Part shown: positions 32,444-42,904 of the stretch, in pieces | Layout of the letters: each line of letters begins with the position of its first letter | Numbering within the stretch: position 1 is the first letter of the stretch | NCBI GenBank assembly: GCA_944472135.2 | Contig: OX235270.1 | Span: forward strand, 148,505,632 to 148,569,631 | DNA from: Trichobilharzia regenti | Lineage: Eukaryota > Platyhelminthes > Trematoda > Strigeidida > Schistosomatidae | Length of the DNA: 64,000 bases | Reading direction: 5' to 3' | Position numbers and translations under genes: made by a program | Notes under the pieces: generated by a model | The model's input: only the letters and a program-made list of their open reading frames with translations | What the model was told of the DNA's origin: nothing | Database searches by the model: none

Positions 32444-35400
32444 GACCGAAAGCTGCTACCTTGACGTGGTGGTCGGGCTTGAACACCGCAATGATCTATT
32501 CAAGCTATACTGGCTGAGACTTATGTCTCTTGAGGTCCTACCATGCCAGGCAGGTTGTTTGGATAGCGGTTAAACAAAAAGCAGCTACCCAATCCAACAT
32601 CATGTCCAATACAAAATCACAAAATTTCATGCCGGATCGGCCGTGGCCCGGATTAACAACGACCGCGCTTCCTGCTGCCGTGTCACAGGGCAGGAGTGAT
32701 AAGTATGCTACTGAGGCACACCAAACAAAAGAGAACAAACAAAAACAGGCCGCGTGTGACCGGCCTCAAGCAGTTGTCCCCTGGGCTCTGCGGTCACGCA
32801 ACCAACTTCCACGGTGTGGGCAGCCGGGAAGTAACAATCGCCCTCACAATCCGAAACGCACGCGAAACCTCTCTATTACTCACTCATCTTTGTCTTCATC
32901 TTCATCTCTATCATCTTGCCTTCCTTCCACTGATGCAACTCCTCGACTTGATAGCTCTCCACTTCCTCTCCACTCTGCGTCCACTAAAAACGATGGAAGC
33001 CAAAAAACCACCACCGACAGCCTCTTAAAGCCGCGCCACCAATTTCATATAGGAGCTCTTAATGTTAGGACACTTTGCCAAATAGGACAACAAGCATCAC
33101 TAGCCAAGACCCTGGCATCACGAGCCATTGATGTATGTTGTGTTTCAGAAACACGCATACAAGACCCAAGTGTGGTTATTCACCTAACCCCACCTGGCCA
33201 ACAGGTTGAATCTGCAAAATTCACCTTGAGGGTGTCAGGAGATGCCACAGCTAGTTCACGAGGATTAGCTGGCGTAGGGATAGCTTTGAGTACTAGGGCA
33301 GAAAAGACATTGCTTGACTGGATCCCGGTAGATAGCCGAATGTGTGCTGTCCGTCTGAACGGATCAGTAAGAAGGAGGAAGGACTGCACTACTCGCCGAT
33401 GCCTTTTCGTAATCTCCGCCTACGCCCCCACTGACTGCAGTTCAGATGAAACGAAGGATGAGTTCTACCAAAAGCTGTCTAGTTTGGTGAGAAAGGCTAA
33501 ACGCTCAGACATAGTCGTTCTAGCTGGTGACTTTAACGCTCAAGTAGGGAAATTGTGTCAATCTGAGAAGGATGTCGGTGGCACCTATGGAGTTCCGTGC
33601 CAGCGAACCGACAACGGTGACCGTCTCCTACAGTTCTGTTCTGATAATCATTTGTTTCTTGTAAGCACTAACTTCAAACACAAGGAGAGACACTGTTTGA
33701 CTTGGAGACCCCCTTCATCAAACCAACGCTGGACACAAATAGACCACATAGCAATAAGCTATCGTTGGCGTGGGTCGGTAGGAGATTGTCGCTCCTTCTG
33801 GAACACGTGTGTAGATACCGACCATGCACTGGTCCGCGCTCGGGTGTGCTTACGACTGAACGGACGTAGGAAACAGCTGGCGGTAAAACCATCACGTCCC
33901 CAGCTCGATCAGGAAACTAAATCCCTATTTGAGGAAGAACTAGCTAAACACATATCTGTGTTCGACAGCTGTGCTCACCCTGAAGAAGCTTGGAAGAATA
34001 TCCAGGCAGCCATAGATACAGCTGTAAAAGCTGTGAATAAGGTAAACCCAAAGGTGAGTAAAAACCACTGGATCTCCACCGCCTCATCCGAACTGATAGA
34101 TGCTAGAAGACTTATTCCGGCGAGCTCCGAATTCAATGAGGAGCGAAAGCTGCACAAAAGGAAACTTACGAAAAGTCTCCGCAAGGACCGTGAACAGTGG
34201 TGGGTGACAAAAGCCAAAGAGATGGAGAAAGCTTTGAGGATAGGCAACACCAGGCAACTCTTTAGACTCATCAGGGAAACGGGTGGGAGAAGACAAATCA
34301 TTAGTGAGACAATCTCGGAAAAAAATGGCACTATAATTAGCTCCCAGGATAGACGACTGGATCGTTGGAAAGAGCATTATGAGGAGCAGTTTAATTTGCC
34401 CACAGCCACGCTCAACCTTCCGAGCATCCAACACCTCCCTGAATGGGATATAGACACAGGTCCTCCATCCCTAACTGAGGTTACTAAAGCTGTCACCTAT
34501 CTGAAACTAGGCAAAGCAGCAACACCTGATGGAATGACTCCAGAGGTGTTTAAGTACGGTGGAGACAGCTTTCTGTCTGCATTAACTGAGGTACTAGGCA
34601 GCGTCTGGGAATCAGAAGAAGTCCCATCGGGTTGGTGTAAGTCACTGATTATCCCCATATACAAGAAGGGAGACAAGTCTTCCTGTGATAATCACAGAGG
34701 GATTAGCTTGACTAATATAGTATCTAAAGTTTTAGGCTCAATAATCATGCGTAGACTGAGTGGTGCTCGGGAAGCACAAACACGAGAGAGCCAGGCAGGC
34801 TTTAGACCAGGAAGAGGGTGTATTGATCATACCTAAGCCCTCCGACAGATTCTAGAACATAGGCATTCCTACCGGCGTCCAACAATCATTATATTTCTTG
34901 ACCTAAAGGCAGCATTCGACTCTGTCGATCGAGAAGTTCTCTGGAGATGCTTGGCTGTAAAGGGAATTCCGAGAAAATATATTGCACTGATTAAGGCACT
35001 CTACTCGTACTCATACAGCCAGGTGAGGGCTTACGGCGAGCTGTCATCTGAACTGATGACGACCAGTGGTGTCCGTCAAGGATGCCCATTATCCCCTTTT
35101 CTATTCAACTTTGTCATAGATGTGTTAATGGACTTAACCCTAGGTGACTTCAGCGACTCAGGGATTGACTTGCTACCGGGGAATAATCTCGTTGACTTGG
35201 AATATGCAGACGATATAGTCCTTCTAGGCGAAGACGCTGACAAAATGCAGAGTCTTCTAAACACCTTGAGCCGCAATCTACGGATGTTTGGCATGCGATT
35301 CGCTCCCACCAAATGCAAGATGATGTTACAGGACTGGACTACATCGACGCCTAGTTTAAAAATAGGAAGTGAAGTGGTAGAGCACGTTGACCGCTTCACT

Positions 35401-36212
35401 TATTTGGGAAGTACCATCAGCCAGGGCCAACGGGTTGATCTCTGACGAAATCTCAGCACGAATACAAGGTCCTCGTTTCGCATTTACCGGTTTACGCCGA
35501 CTCTGGCTTAGACGGGATGTTCGACTATCGACCAAAGGGCGGGTGTACTGCTCATCTGTCCGCTCCGTCCTCCTTAATGGCTGTGAGACCTGGCCACTGA
35601 GAGTGGAAGACATGAAAAGATTAGCTGTCTTTGATCATAGGTGCCTGCGCTCTATCTCCCGTGTGAAGTGGCATAATAAGGTGAGCAACATTGAAGTTAG
35701 GCGTAGAGTTCTAGGTAAACAGGGGAAATCTATCGACGAAGTCGTGAAGTTACAAAGACTGAGATGGTTAGGACATGTGTTACGTATGCCAAGTCACCGC
35801 CTTCCTCGACGGGCATTGTTCGCAGATATAGGGTCAGGCTGGAAAAAAGCTAGCGGCGGTCAAACAAAAACTTGGCACCAGTCAATGAAATCCACAACAG
35901 TTAGTCTAAGCCACGGAGGAAGGCTGGGGTCCTCGGGACGGTAAAAATCAATGGTTGGAAACAATTGGTGATATGGCTCAAAATCGTTCTCAATGGTCGG
36001 CTGGTGCAGATGCAACCACTCCTTGTGACTTATGATCTCCAATGAAACTGTTTTGTTCTTCGCTACTACTATTCCTTTGTCTCACACCTCTGTTTACTGT
36101 CTCTATTATGCATTTCTTCTACTTTCTTCTCTTGCTTTGTGAGCTACACGGAGTGTGGCGACTTGAACTTCCGCACATTTGTGTAAAGTTCTATGTCGAA
36201 AACAGACAGACA
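32444..36212 (+). mobile_element. RTE-A retrotransposon, near full length
   Basis: The most complete RTE-A copy. A 5' end with GCTACCTTGACGTGGTGGTC is followed by one long coding region (32530-35944, two lesions). A 3' UTR with AGCTACACGGAGTGTGGCGA ends in AAAACAGACAGACAG. The short tandem 3' end and the single APE-RT protein fit the RTE clade (schistosome SR2/SR3 type). The 5' junction with the inverted copy is at about 32443/32444. Confidence 0.9.
32530..35944 (+). pseudogene. RTE-A endonuclease/reverse transcriptase, one stop and one frameshift
   Basis: The frame 32530-34836 (768 codons) holds an N-terminal Ser-rich region and an APE-type endonuclease (GALNVRTLCQ, VSETRIQD, VISAYAPTDCS, LAGDFNAQVG, QIDHIAIS, DTDHALV; about 33040-33830). 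RT blocks follow (AATPDGMTPEVFK, IIPIYKKGDKSS, GISLTNIVSK, ESQAGFRPGRG). An in-frame TAA at 34834-34836 interrupts it. The frame then continues with FLDLKAAFDSVDREVLW, GVRQGCPLSPFLF and EYADDIVLL. Near 35440 it stops at VDL while the C-terminal domain (35387-35944: ISDEISARIQ, WLGHVLRMPS, TKTWHQSMKS) continues in another frame. All catalytic motifs are otherwise intact, so this copy is young or conserved. Confidence 0.9.
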
Positions 36213-37077
36213 GCAACCTTGAAGGAACTCATGTCCCTTCTGAAATTCGAACCCGCGTCACCCAGTGAGTGGTGCTGTCAAAGACGTTATCACTGAGCTA
36301 TTCAGGCTCGCGATTTACCTCCTGTAGGACTGTAGTGGGTATTTTCGATTGTACACTAGTCAGTAACTAGTGTAATGTGTCCATTCGTATCTTCTGTGAA
36401 GTATGATTTATTGTTTGATGTTTCAGTTGTAAATTGTAAGTAAATGACTCACTCCGACAACAGTCAAATTAGTTGGTATTGATTTCACATATCTTGTTCA
36501 AATCTAAACTCAGACGTATGTTTTATGTGGATCGTAGCATGGAAAATCCACCTTTTTTGGTATCCGTTATCCTGCGGTTTGAAGCAGTTTGTGCTGAATA
36601 GAATTATTAAAGCATCACCAAATGCTTACGCCCTGTTATCAATATTTACCAATCTCTGTACTTGATTATCTATTGAGATAACTGTGATGTAACCTAGACA
36701 GCACAGACAGGAACCCATTAGGTTATCTGTATCTACCTTTTAACAATTATAAAAGCTGCAGTGGACGGAGCAAAGTTTGAACTTATCATCACGTAGTTAG
36801 AGGTTAAGCGAACAGATTTCAATTAAACCCCATGGACTCTTAGTTAATCTCTGAACAGTGATTAACATATCTATAATATATTGTTGTAATCAACTGGTTC
36901 AATCATCCATCTCTTAACTGCACTTAATTTGTCTTTCATTGTAAAAGTATTTATTTATTTATTTGTAGACTGTAGGCCCTGCTGACGGGTCATCATTTCT
37001 TCGGCCTTACTACGATCCTTCAATAACTCTCCTCCACCGAACTAATTTCACCGTATATTCTGGCTGAATGCCTGTGA
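36213..37077. other. Intergenic region upstream of the DcpS locus
   Basis: AT-rich, with a short TTTATTTATTTATT run at about 36950-36964. No conserved element could be named. The promoter of the 37078-38533 transcript presumably lies here. Confidence 0.35.
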
Positions 37078-37371
37078 ATGATATTGAGAAGAAAAAAGTG
37101 TAGCTCAATTCTGCGTTTAAGATACTTACGTCTGCTGCTAACTCTTATCAAAAGTACTCCAGTTTTGCTTCATTTAGCTAGTCTCAAACAACCTGTCAAG
37201 GCCACTCTAGAGATTTGGTGTCCTTCAGATATAGCTATCAAATACTGTCCACAATTAAAATTTGTTCACGTGAGAAACCTACATACACGAAAAGGTGTTC
37301 TTCGCAAAGCTCGGATTCGTGAGTCTGACATAGTAGCTATTGAAGTCTGTACAGATAAAAATGTCAGATAA
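37078..37371 (+). CDS. 97-codon ORF overlapping the DcpS start; function unknown
   Basis: Begins ATG at 37078 directly after an in-frame TGA and ends with TAA at 37369-37371, overlapping the DcpS ATG (37361) in another frame. The product is basic (RKKCSSILRLRYLR; later LHTRKGVLRKARIRESDIVA) with a mid-segment TLEIWCPSDIAIKYC. I recognise no family. Its codon quality and even composition look protein-like. It could be the first cistron of a dicistronic transcript resolved by spliced-leader trans-splicing, an exon of a separate gene, or chance. Confidence 0.4.
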   Translation: MILRRKKCSSILRLRYLRLLLTLIKSTPVLLHLASLKQPVKATLEIWCPSDIAIKYCPQLKFVHVRNLHTRKGVLRKARIRESDIVAIEVCTDKNVR

Positions 37372-38533
37372 TTCATTCCGACTACTAGGTGATACTCCAC
37401 CCGTGCCTCCAAAAAAGCGTGCTCGACTTGATTTATCATCTGTCTGCTCTACTAATACCTCAACAGACTCTATCTCTTTCTGCCCCGAAAATATGCATTT
37501 AGTTTCTGTGCTTCGGAATGATCCTCGCAGCAAGTGTTTGGTTCTTCACACTCGTTTTGGCGATGATTTAAAGGAAGCCATTGTAACACTCCAAAAGTCA
37601 TCATTTCCAAACGATGCTGACACTTTAAAACGTTGCAAAGTAGTTAACAAACTGATCGTCCATAAGGAAGATAACAATGAAGACAGCTGCCTTAAACAAG
37701 ACGAATCAGTGAATATTGAAGAAAATAACTCTTTTCCTGAATGGCAAGCCAAATCAATTATGAGTAATGATGTGTACCATCGCTTCCTTGTAACAAATGG
37801 TTTGGAATCAGTTAACGGTGTTGATATGACTGTAATTTATCCTGCTGAGTCACATCACTTTGCAAAATTTACCGGTTCTGGTCGTCATATCATTCAGGAA
37901 ACTCCAGAAATGTTTAAAGACGTTATTCTCCCTTTCTTGTCTGAAAAGCCTAAAGATCTCACTTGGATTGATAATATAATAGCAGGAACTGCTGAACAAG
38001 ACCGTGTTCTGTACACTGATGTAAATGAAGAGTATGGTTTCACACTAGTACTGGACTATCAGTGGGATGGAACACGCTTGCAAGAACTCCATTGCCTAGG
38101 TATTGCTCATAATGAAAAGCTAACATGCCTACGTGATCTACGTCGTTGTCATGTTCCAATGTTGAAAAAGATTTTGCAGCAGGGTCGCAATCTGCTTTCT
38201 GATAAATACAGCAAGCCGAATGTTTCCGATAATCAAACGTGCCATAATGATCCCAAAGTTCGTCTATCAAAAGATCAAATTCTTGCATATTTACATTATC
38301 CACCAACTTTCTACAGGCTTCATGTTCATTTCATGCATGTAGATTCAGGAGATAGTGGCACTATCGCAGGCAGAGCCCATATACTAGAAGAAATTATCCG
38401 TAATCTTGAACAAGATGATTTTTATTATACTAACCGTACAATCACTATCTTTTCACATGATCAAAGTCCTATGTACAAAGCTATTTGTGCAAGTCGTCTC
38501 CTAGAATCTACTGAAGATTCAGTAACTGAGTAA
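37361..38533 (+). CDS. DCPS: Scavenger mRNA decapping enzyme (m7GpppX diphosphatase)
   Basis: Hydrolyses the cap remnant left by 3'-5' mRNA decay to m7GMP. The ORF is 390 codons from ATG 37361 (MSDNSFRLL); an upstream in-frame ATG at 37340 would add seven residues. The human enzyme is 337 aa. The N-terminal Pro/Lys-rich start includes PPKKRARLD, a possible nuclear signal. The swapped N-domain contains VDMTVIYPAESHH and PFLSEKPKDLTWIDNIIAGT. The C-terminal HIT domain contains LGIAHNEKLTCLRDLRR, ILAYLHYPP and FYRLHVHFMHV, then GRAHILEEIIRNLE. The HIT triad, normally H-x-H-x-H, reads R-L-H-V-H here. The central nucleophilic His is kept and the first His is Arg (AGG). It has no introns, which is unusual for a schistosome gene. 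Confidence 0.93.
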   Translation: MSDNSFRLLGDTPPVPPKKRARLDLSSVCSTNTSTDSISFCPENMHLVSVLRNDPRSKCLVLHTRFGDDLKEAIVTLQKSSFPNDADTLKRCKVVNKLIVHKEDNNEDSCLKQDESVNIEENNSFPEWQAKSIMSNDVYHRFLVTNGLESVNGVDMTVIYPAESHHFAKFTGSGRHIIQETPEMFKDVILPFLSEKPKDLTWIDNIIAGTAEQDRVLYTDVNEEYGFTLVLDYQWDGTRLQELHCLGIAHNEKLTCLRDLRRCHVPMLKKILQQGRNLLSDKYSKPNVSDNQTCHNDPKVRLSKDQILAYLHYPPTFYRLHVHFMHVDSGDSGTIAGRAHILEEIIRNLEQDDFYYTNRTITIFSHDQSPMYKAICASRLLESTEDSVTE

Positions 38534-38920
38534 ATTATGTTTCTTGATAAGAACTGTGTAAGATTTAATACAAATATATAGTTTGTTGTACTGTCTCCGT
38601 TTTTAGTTTTAGCATTATCAGTTTTAGTTTTAATGTGTACTGTGCAACTGAAATGTTTCACTACTGTGAGTGCTGCAGCAGATTTTTGGGAATAGAATAC
38701 CTGTAGTTAAGAGCAGCGCGTGCGTATGTATATGATGAGATGTGGTCAACTGGCTTTAATATTTCTTTTTACACATTAGGTATCAAGTTTCAATTCCACA
38801 CCAACTTTTTCTATGAGACGAGGGTAATTATATCATAATCTTTTACAATCTAGTAGATAAATATCTACATTACACTACTTTGTGTACGCTGTTCTAGATA
38901 ATAGCTAACTGGATTTTCAG

Positions 38921-39063
38921 CTGCTTGTCCAACAAAACTACGCGACGAATTATATAAATTAGGAAATCAAAGGTTTGGTAAATATTGTTTTGATTCGCAT
39001 TACGTTGAAATTGAAATAGGAGCACCGGGTTGGACAAATGTGCTCATCACTAATACCGCTTGA
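38921..39063 (+). CDS. Possible lone terminal exon, unknown protein
   Basis: After a good acceptor (TGGATTTTCAG at 38910-38920) an open frame in phase 1 runs to TGA at 39061-39063. It contains ACPTKLRDELYKLGNQRFG and IEIGAPGWTNVLIT. The composition is protein-like but no family is recognised. If real, its upstream exons must lie before DCPS, which would then sit in an intron, or it is an alternative 3' exon. No donor has been matched. Confidence 0.3.
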
Positions 39064-39892
39064 CTATGCCAGCAACATTATACAAGAGCTCCCTGTTTTC
39101 CTAGCCTGTGCTACTTAAGCGTGGACACGGTGACGTGAGCTGAAAAGTATATTTTACGCCATAATGTATGATTCAAAGTGTCATCAGGGATATGTCATTT
39201 AGTTTGCGATCATGTGATCAGTAAACTATTGGCGTTATTTTACGTTGGCCAGTTGCGACTGGTTTATTTGCAGACTGGACATCTACCACTATATCATCAT
39301 CCTCTTCAGAAAACACTTATTATTAAGGGTCAACCTGGAACCAAACCATTTATTTTCTGCACCTGGCCGACCGGCGCTGAGAGAGTGGTCTGCTTACTGG
39401 AAGGTTTAGAGCACTTATGGCCTCTTTCCTATCAGAGCGTGAGGAGCATCACTTCTCATAATGAAACATCTAGCTCAGGTTTCTTTGGTTGAGAGACGGG
39501 CGTACCGCCATTTGGCGGACATAGAGTACGAACACCGACGATGCTTTGCGGACTGGTGGGGAACGGCGATGTGTCAAAGATAGCTGTTGTATGTGTTGCT
39601 GGCTAAAATCATCTTTATGTCTAACATTATTAAAGTTTTGGCATTGGTGCGGAAAAGTTTTGATGAAGTGCCAAGCACTACAACGCAAGCAGGGTGATGG
39701 ATGTTTCATCTTTGATCATCAGTTGATATTATATGAGTAACTGACACGATGGCCGTTTTAAGTAGGACCAGGGAGATGTGGGGCCAGAGGTTTTGAGAGG
39801 TCTGGCGAGCTGTATTTGTTTCAGGACCACCCTGGCGTCCAGCATAGTCCAAATTGGTTGTTGGAGAATTTTGTCTAACGTCGAAAAATCCC
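39064..39892. other. No gene recognised
   Basis: Several frames of up to 104 codons (for example 39178-39492). None shows a family motif. It may be old repeat sequence. Confidence 0.35.
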
Positions 39893-40072
39893 ACAATCCC
39901 GTTGCCACAGTGGTTGGGACTGCCGTCGACCATGCACTTGGCCCGATCCCCTGCTGACGCACACCCGATATCTATGATCGGCCTGCGAAATTTGGGCTAC
40001 CGATATCCACGCTGAAAATTCCATACCTGTACCAAAAAGTACTGTGTGAAATCAAAATAAAATCAAAAAAAT
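39893..40072 (+). mobile_element. SINE-I copy, 5' head damaged
   Basis: Body and tail match the other SINE-I copies (GATATCTATGATCGGCCTGC, TGGGCTACCGATATCCACGC). The acceptor-type stem is degraded at the left end (CCCGTTGCCACAGTGG). Confidence 0.8.
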
Positions 40073-40159
40073 TCTTGTCAAGCATTTTAAAAACGCTATA
40101 TTGAGATACACATCTGTCAGCTAGCAAACATTTCACGGACAACAGTCAACTGGGCTGTG

Positions 40160-42375
40160 TATTTAAAGTTGGCATACAAGACCTGAGTGTGTTTATTCAC
40201 TTGACGGCAATCAGCCAACAAGGTAAATCTTCAAAATCCACATTACGGGTAACAGGACATTCCTCAGCTAGTTTTAGTGGTCGCTCAGGTGTAGGGATAG
40301 CATTAACTGTTGGGGCAGCAAAATCTTTTCTTGACTGGATCCCAGTAGATAGGCGTATAAGTTGCGAACCGTCTAAACAGGTCCGTTAGAAAAAGGAAAG
40401 ACAGCATTACTCATCGTTGTCTTTTGGTAGTCTCCGTTTACGCACCAACCGACTGCACTTCAGATGAACTAAAGGATGATTTCTACCAGTAACTGTCTAG
40501 CTCACTGCCAAAAGCAAAACACTCAGATATAGTTATTTTAGCAGGCTACTTCAATGCCCAAGTAGGGAAGTTGTGCCAGACTGGGAGGTATGTAGGTGGT
40601 ACGTACGGAGTTCCCTCATGACGAACCGACAATGGTGATCGTCTTCTACAGTTCTGTTCAGATAATCATTTGTTCGTAGTCAGCACTAACTTTAGGCACA
40701 AAGAGAGACACTGCACAACCTGGCGACCTCCATCACCAAATCAACGCTGGACTCAGATAGACCACATAGCCATAGGGTATCGTCGGTGAGGGTCAGTAGA
40801 AGACTGCTGCTTCTTCTGGTACACGTGTGTAGACTCTGATCACATCCTGGTTTGCGTACGTTTATGCTTACGGTCAAATGGTCATAAGGTGCTGTTGACA
40901 GTGAAGTAGTTACGTTACCAACTAAATCAAGACACTGAGTCACTATTCAAGGAAGAATCAGTGAAACGAGTATCTGAGATCAACAGCAAGAGCCCCCCCC
41001 TCCGCTGAGGAAGCCTGGCACAATACATAGTTAGCCGTAGACTCAGTTGTAAAAGCTGTTAATAACTTATGAGGGCGAAAGCTGCTCAAACGAAAACTAA
41101 CAAGAAGTCTTCGCAGTGATCGTGAAAAGTGGTGGGCGACAAAAGCGAAAGAGATGGAAAAGGTATCGGTGATAAGTAACACCAGATAACTATTTGGACT
41201 GATCAGGGAAACAGGTGGTAAGAGGCAAATAATAAGTGAAGCAATCTCTGAGAAAAATGGCATCATAATTAGCTCTCAGGATAGATGACTAGAATTTTGA
41301 AACGAACACTTTCAGAGGGAAATTTAACTGACTTACAGCCACGCTCAACTTACCCAACACCTCACTGAATGAAATATGAACACAGGTCCTCCGTCCCTAA
41401 CTAACGTTGCGAAAGCCGTCACTAATCTGAAGCGAGGCTAAGCAGCGGCACCTGTTGAAACCATTCCTGGGGTGTTTGAGGACGGTGGAGACAGTTTACT
41501 GTCTGCGTTAACTAGAGTATTATGCAGCGTCTGGGAATCAGAGGTAGTCCTGCCGGGACTGGTGTAAGTCACTGATTATCCCGATACACAAGAAGGAAAA
41601 CAAGTCTTCCTATGATAATCACAGGGGGATCAGCTTGACTAATGTGGTATCTAAAATTCTAGACTCAATAATCATGCGTAGGCTAAGCGGTTCTTGGGAG
41701 GAACAAAGACGAGAGAGCCAGACAGGCTCTAGACCAAGAAGAGGACGTTCTGATTGTATCTTCACCCTTCAACAGATTCTGGAACGGAACATAGACATAC
41801 TTACCGACGTCTAACAATCGTCGTATTTCTTGACCTAAAGGCGGCATTCGATTCCGTCAACTGAGAGGTACTATGGTGATGTTTGACTGTGAAGGGAATG
41901 ACGAGAAAATACATTGCACTGATCGAGGCACTGTACTCGAACTCGCGGGCTCGTTTCGCATATGCCAGGTCATGCCATTTCTGACATAGACGTGATATCC
42001 GACTATCGATCAAAGGACGTGTATACTGCTCAACAGTCTGCTCTGTTTTCCTTTATAACCGTGAAACCTGGCCATCGAAAGTAGAAGACATGAAAAGCCT
42101 GACAAGTTGTCTTTGATCATAGGTGCCTGCGTTGTATCTCCCGTGTTAAGTGGTATAGTGGGGTGAGAGCAGTATTGAAGTGAGGCATCGGTTGATTGCT
42201 AGGTAAGTAGGGAGGAGAAATCAATCGAGGAGGTTGTGAGATGGTTAGGACATGTGTTACTCATGCATGAGGCCTGGGTCTCTCCTTCTTCGATGGGTAG
42301 TGTTATCTGACACCGAATGGATGGGTCAGGTTGGAAAAGAAGTGCTGATGGTTGCGGTGAAACGAAAACATGACC
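40160..42375 (+). mobile_element. RTE-A deletion derivative (copy 2)
   Basis: Begins further upstream in the endonuclease than copy 1 (GIQDLSVFIHLTAISQQ, then GVGIALTVGAAK). From 40309 it is nearly identical to 4678-6720, including stop codons such as TGA in CCCTCATGACGAACC and TAG in GTGAAGTAGTTACG. It has the same RT-core deletion at about 41950, so the YADD box is absent. It ends in sequence not shared with copy 1 after about 42345. Confidence 0.88.
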
Positions 42376-42904
42376 TTTTCTCTGGTATTTGATTTATTTT
42401 TTGCCGACGAATGTCTCTTTTTACATCTGATAAATCTCGCCAGTAGAACAAGCCACACAGTGAGTTATTTATTTATGTTACGATGAACAACATTAAGTGG
42501 CACTACACACACTCTGTATATCTCGACCATTTCGCTATCGCATACGCCAGTAAATATGTTAGTAGTATCTACTTTTCTAACACCTTCAGACAATGTTTAA
42601 ATTTTGGCTTTGCTACCGACATGCTAATATGTTATTGTCAAAACTGATTGAGATAACTTTAATCTATGTAGAACTTTATTTATTGTTAACGTACTAACTG
42701 GAGGCAATATTGTAGTAAAAATGCTGAGAATTCCATTCTGTATCACAAGTACTGATTTGGAATAAAGCTATTATCTTATCTTATCTTACAAATTTCTTAG
42801 TAGTCAATATACACATGTAATAAGAATAAAGATGATTAGCGTAAAGTATAAGGAGGGGTTAAGTTGAAGTGGACGAATTACTGAATATGTGAATTTCTTA
42901 CAAA
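42376..42904. other. No gene; short TATCT repeat
   Basis: Contains a (TATCT)n-like run at 42771-42786. Nothing else is recognised. Confidence 0.35.

Noticed and set aside
32538..32738. Minus-strand 66-codon frame
   Set aside because: Antisense shadow of the RTE-A N-terminal coding region.
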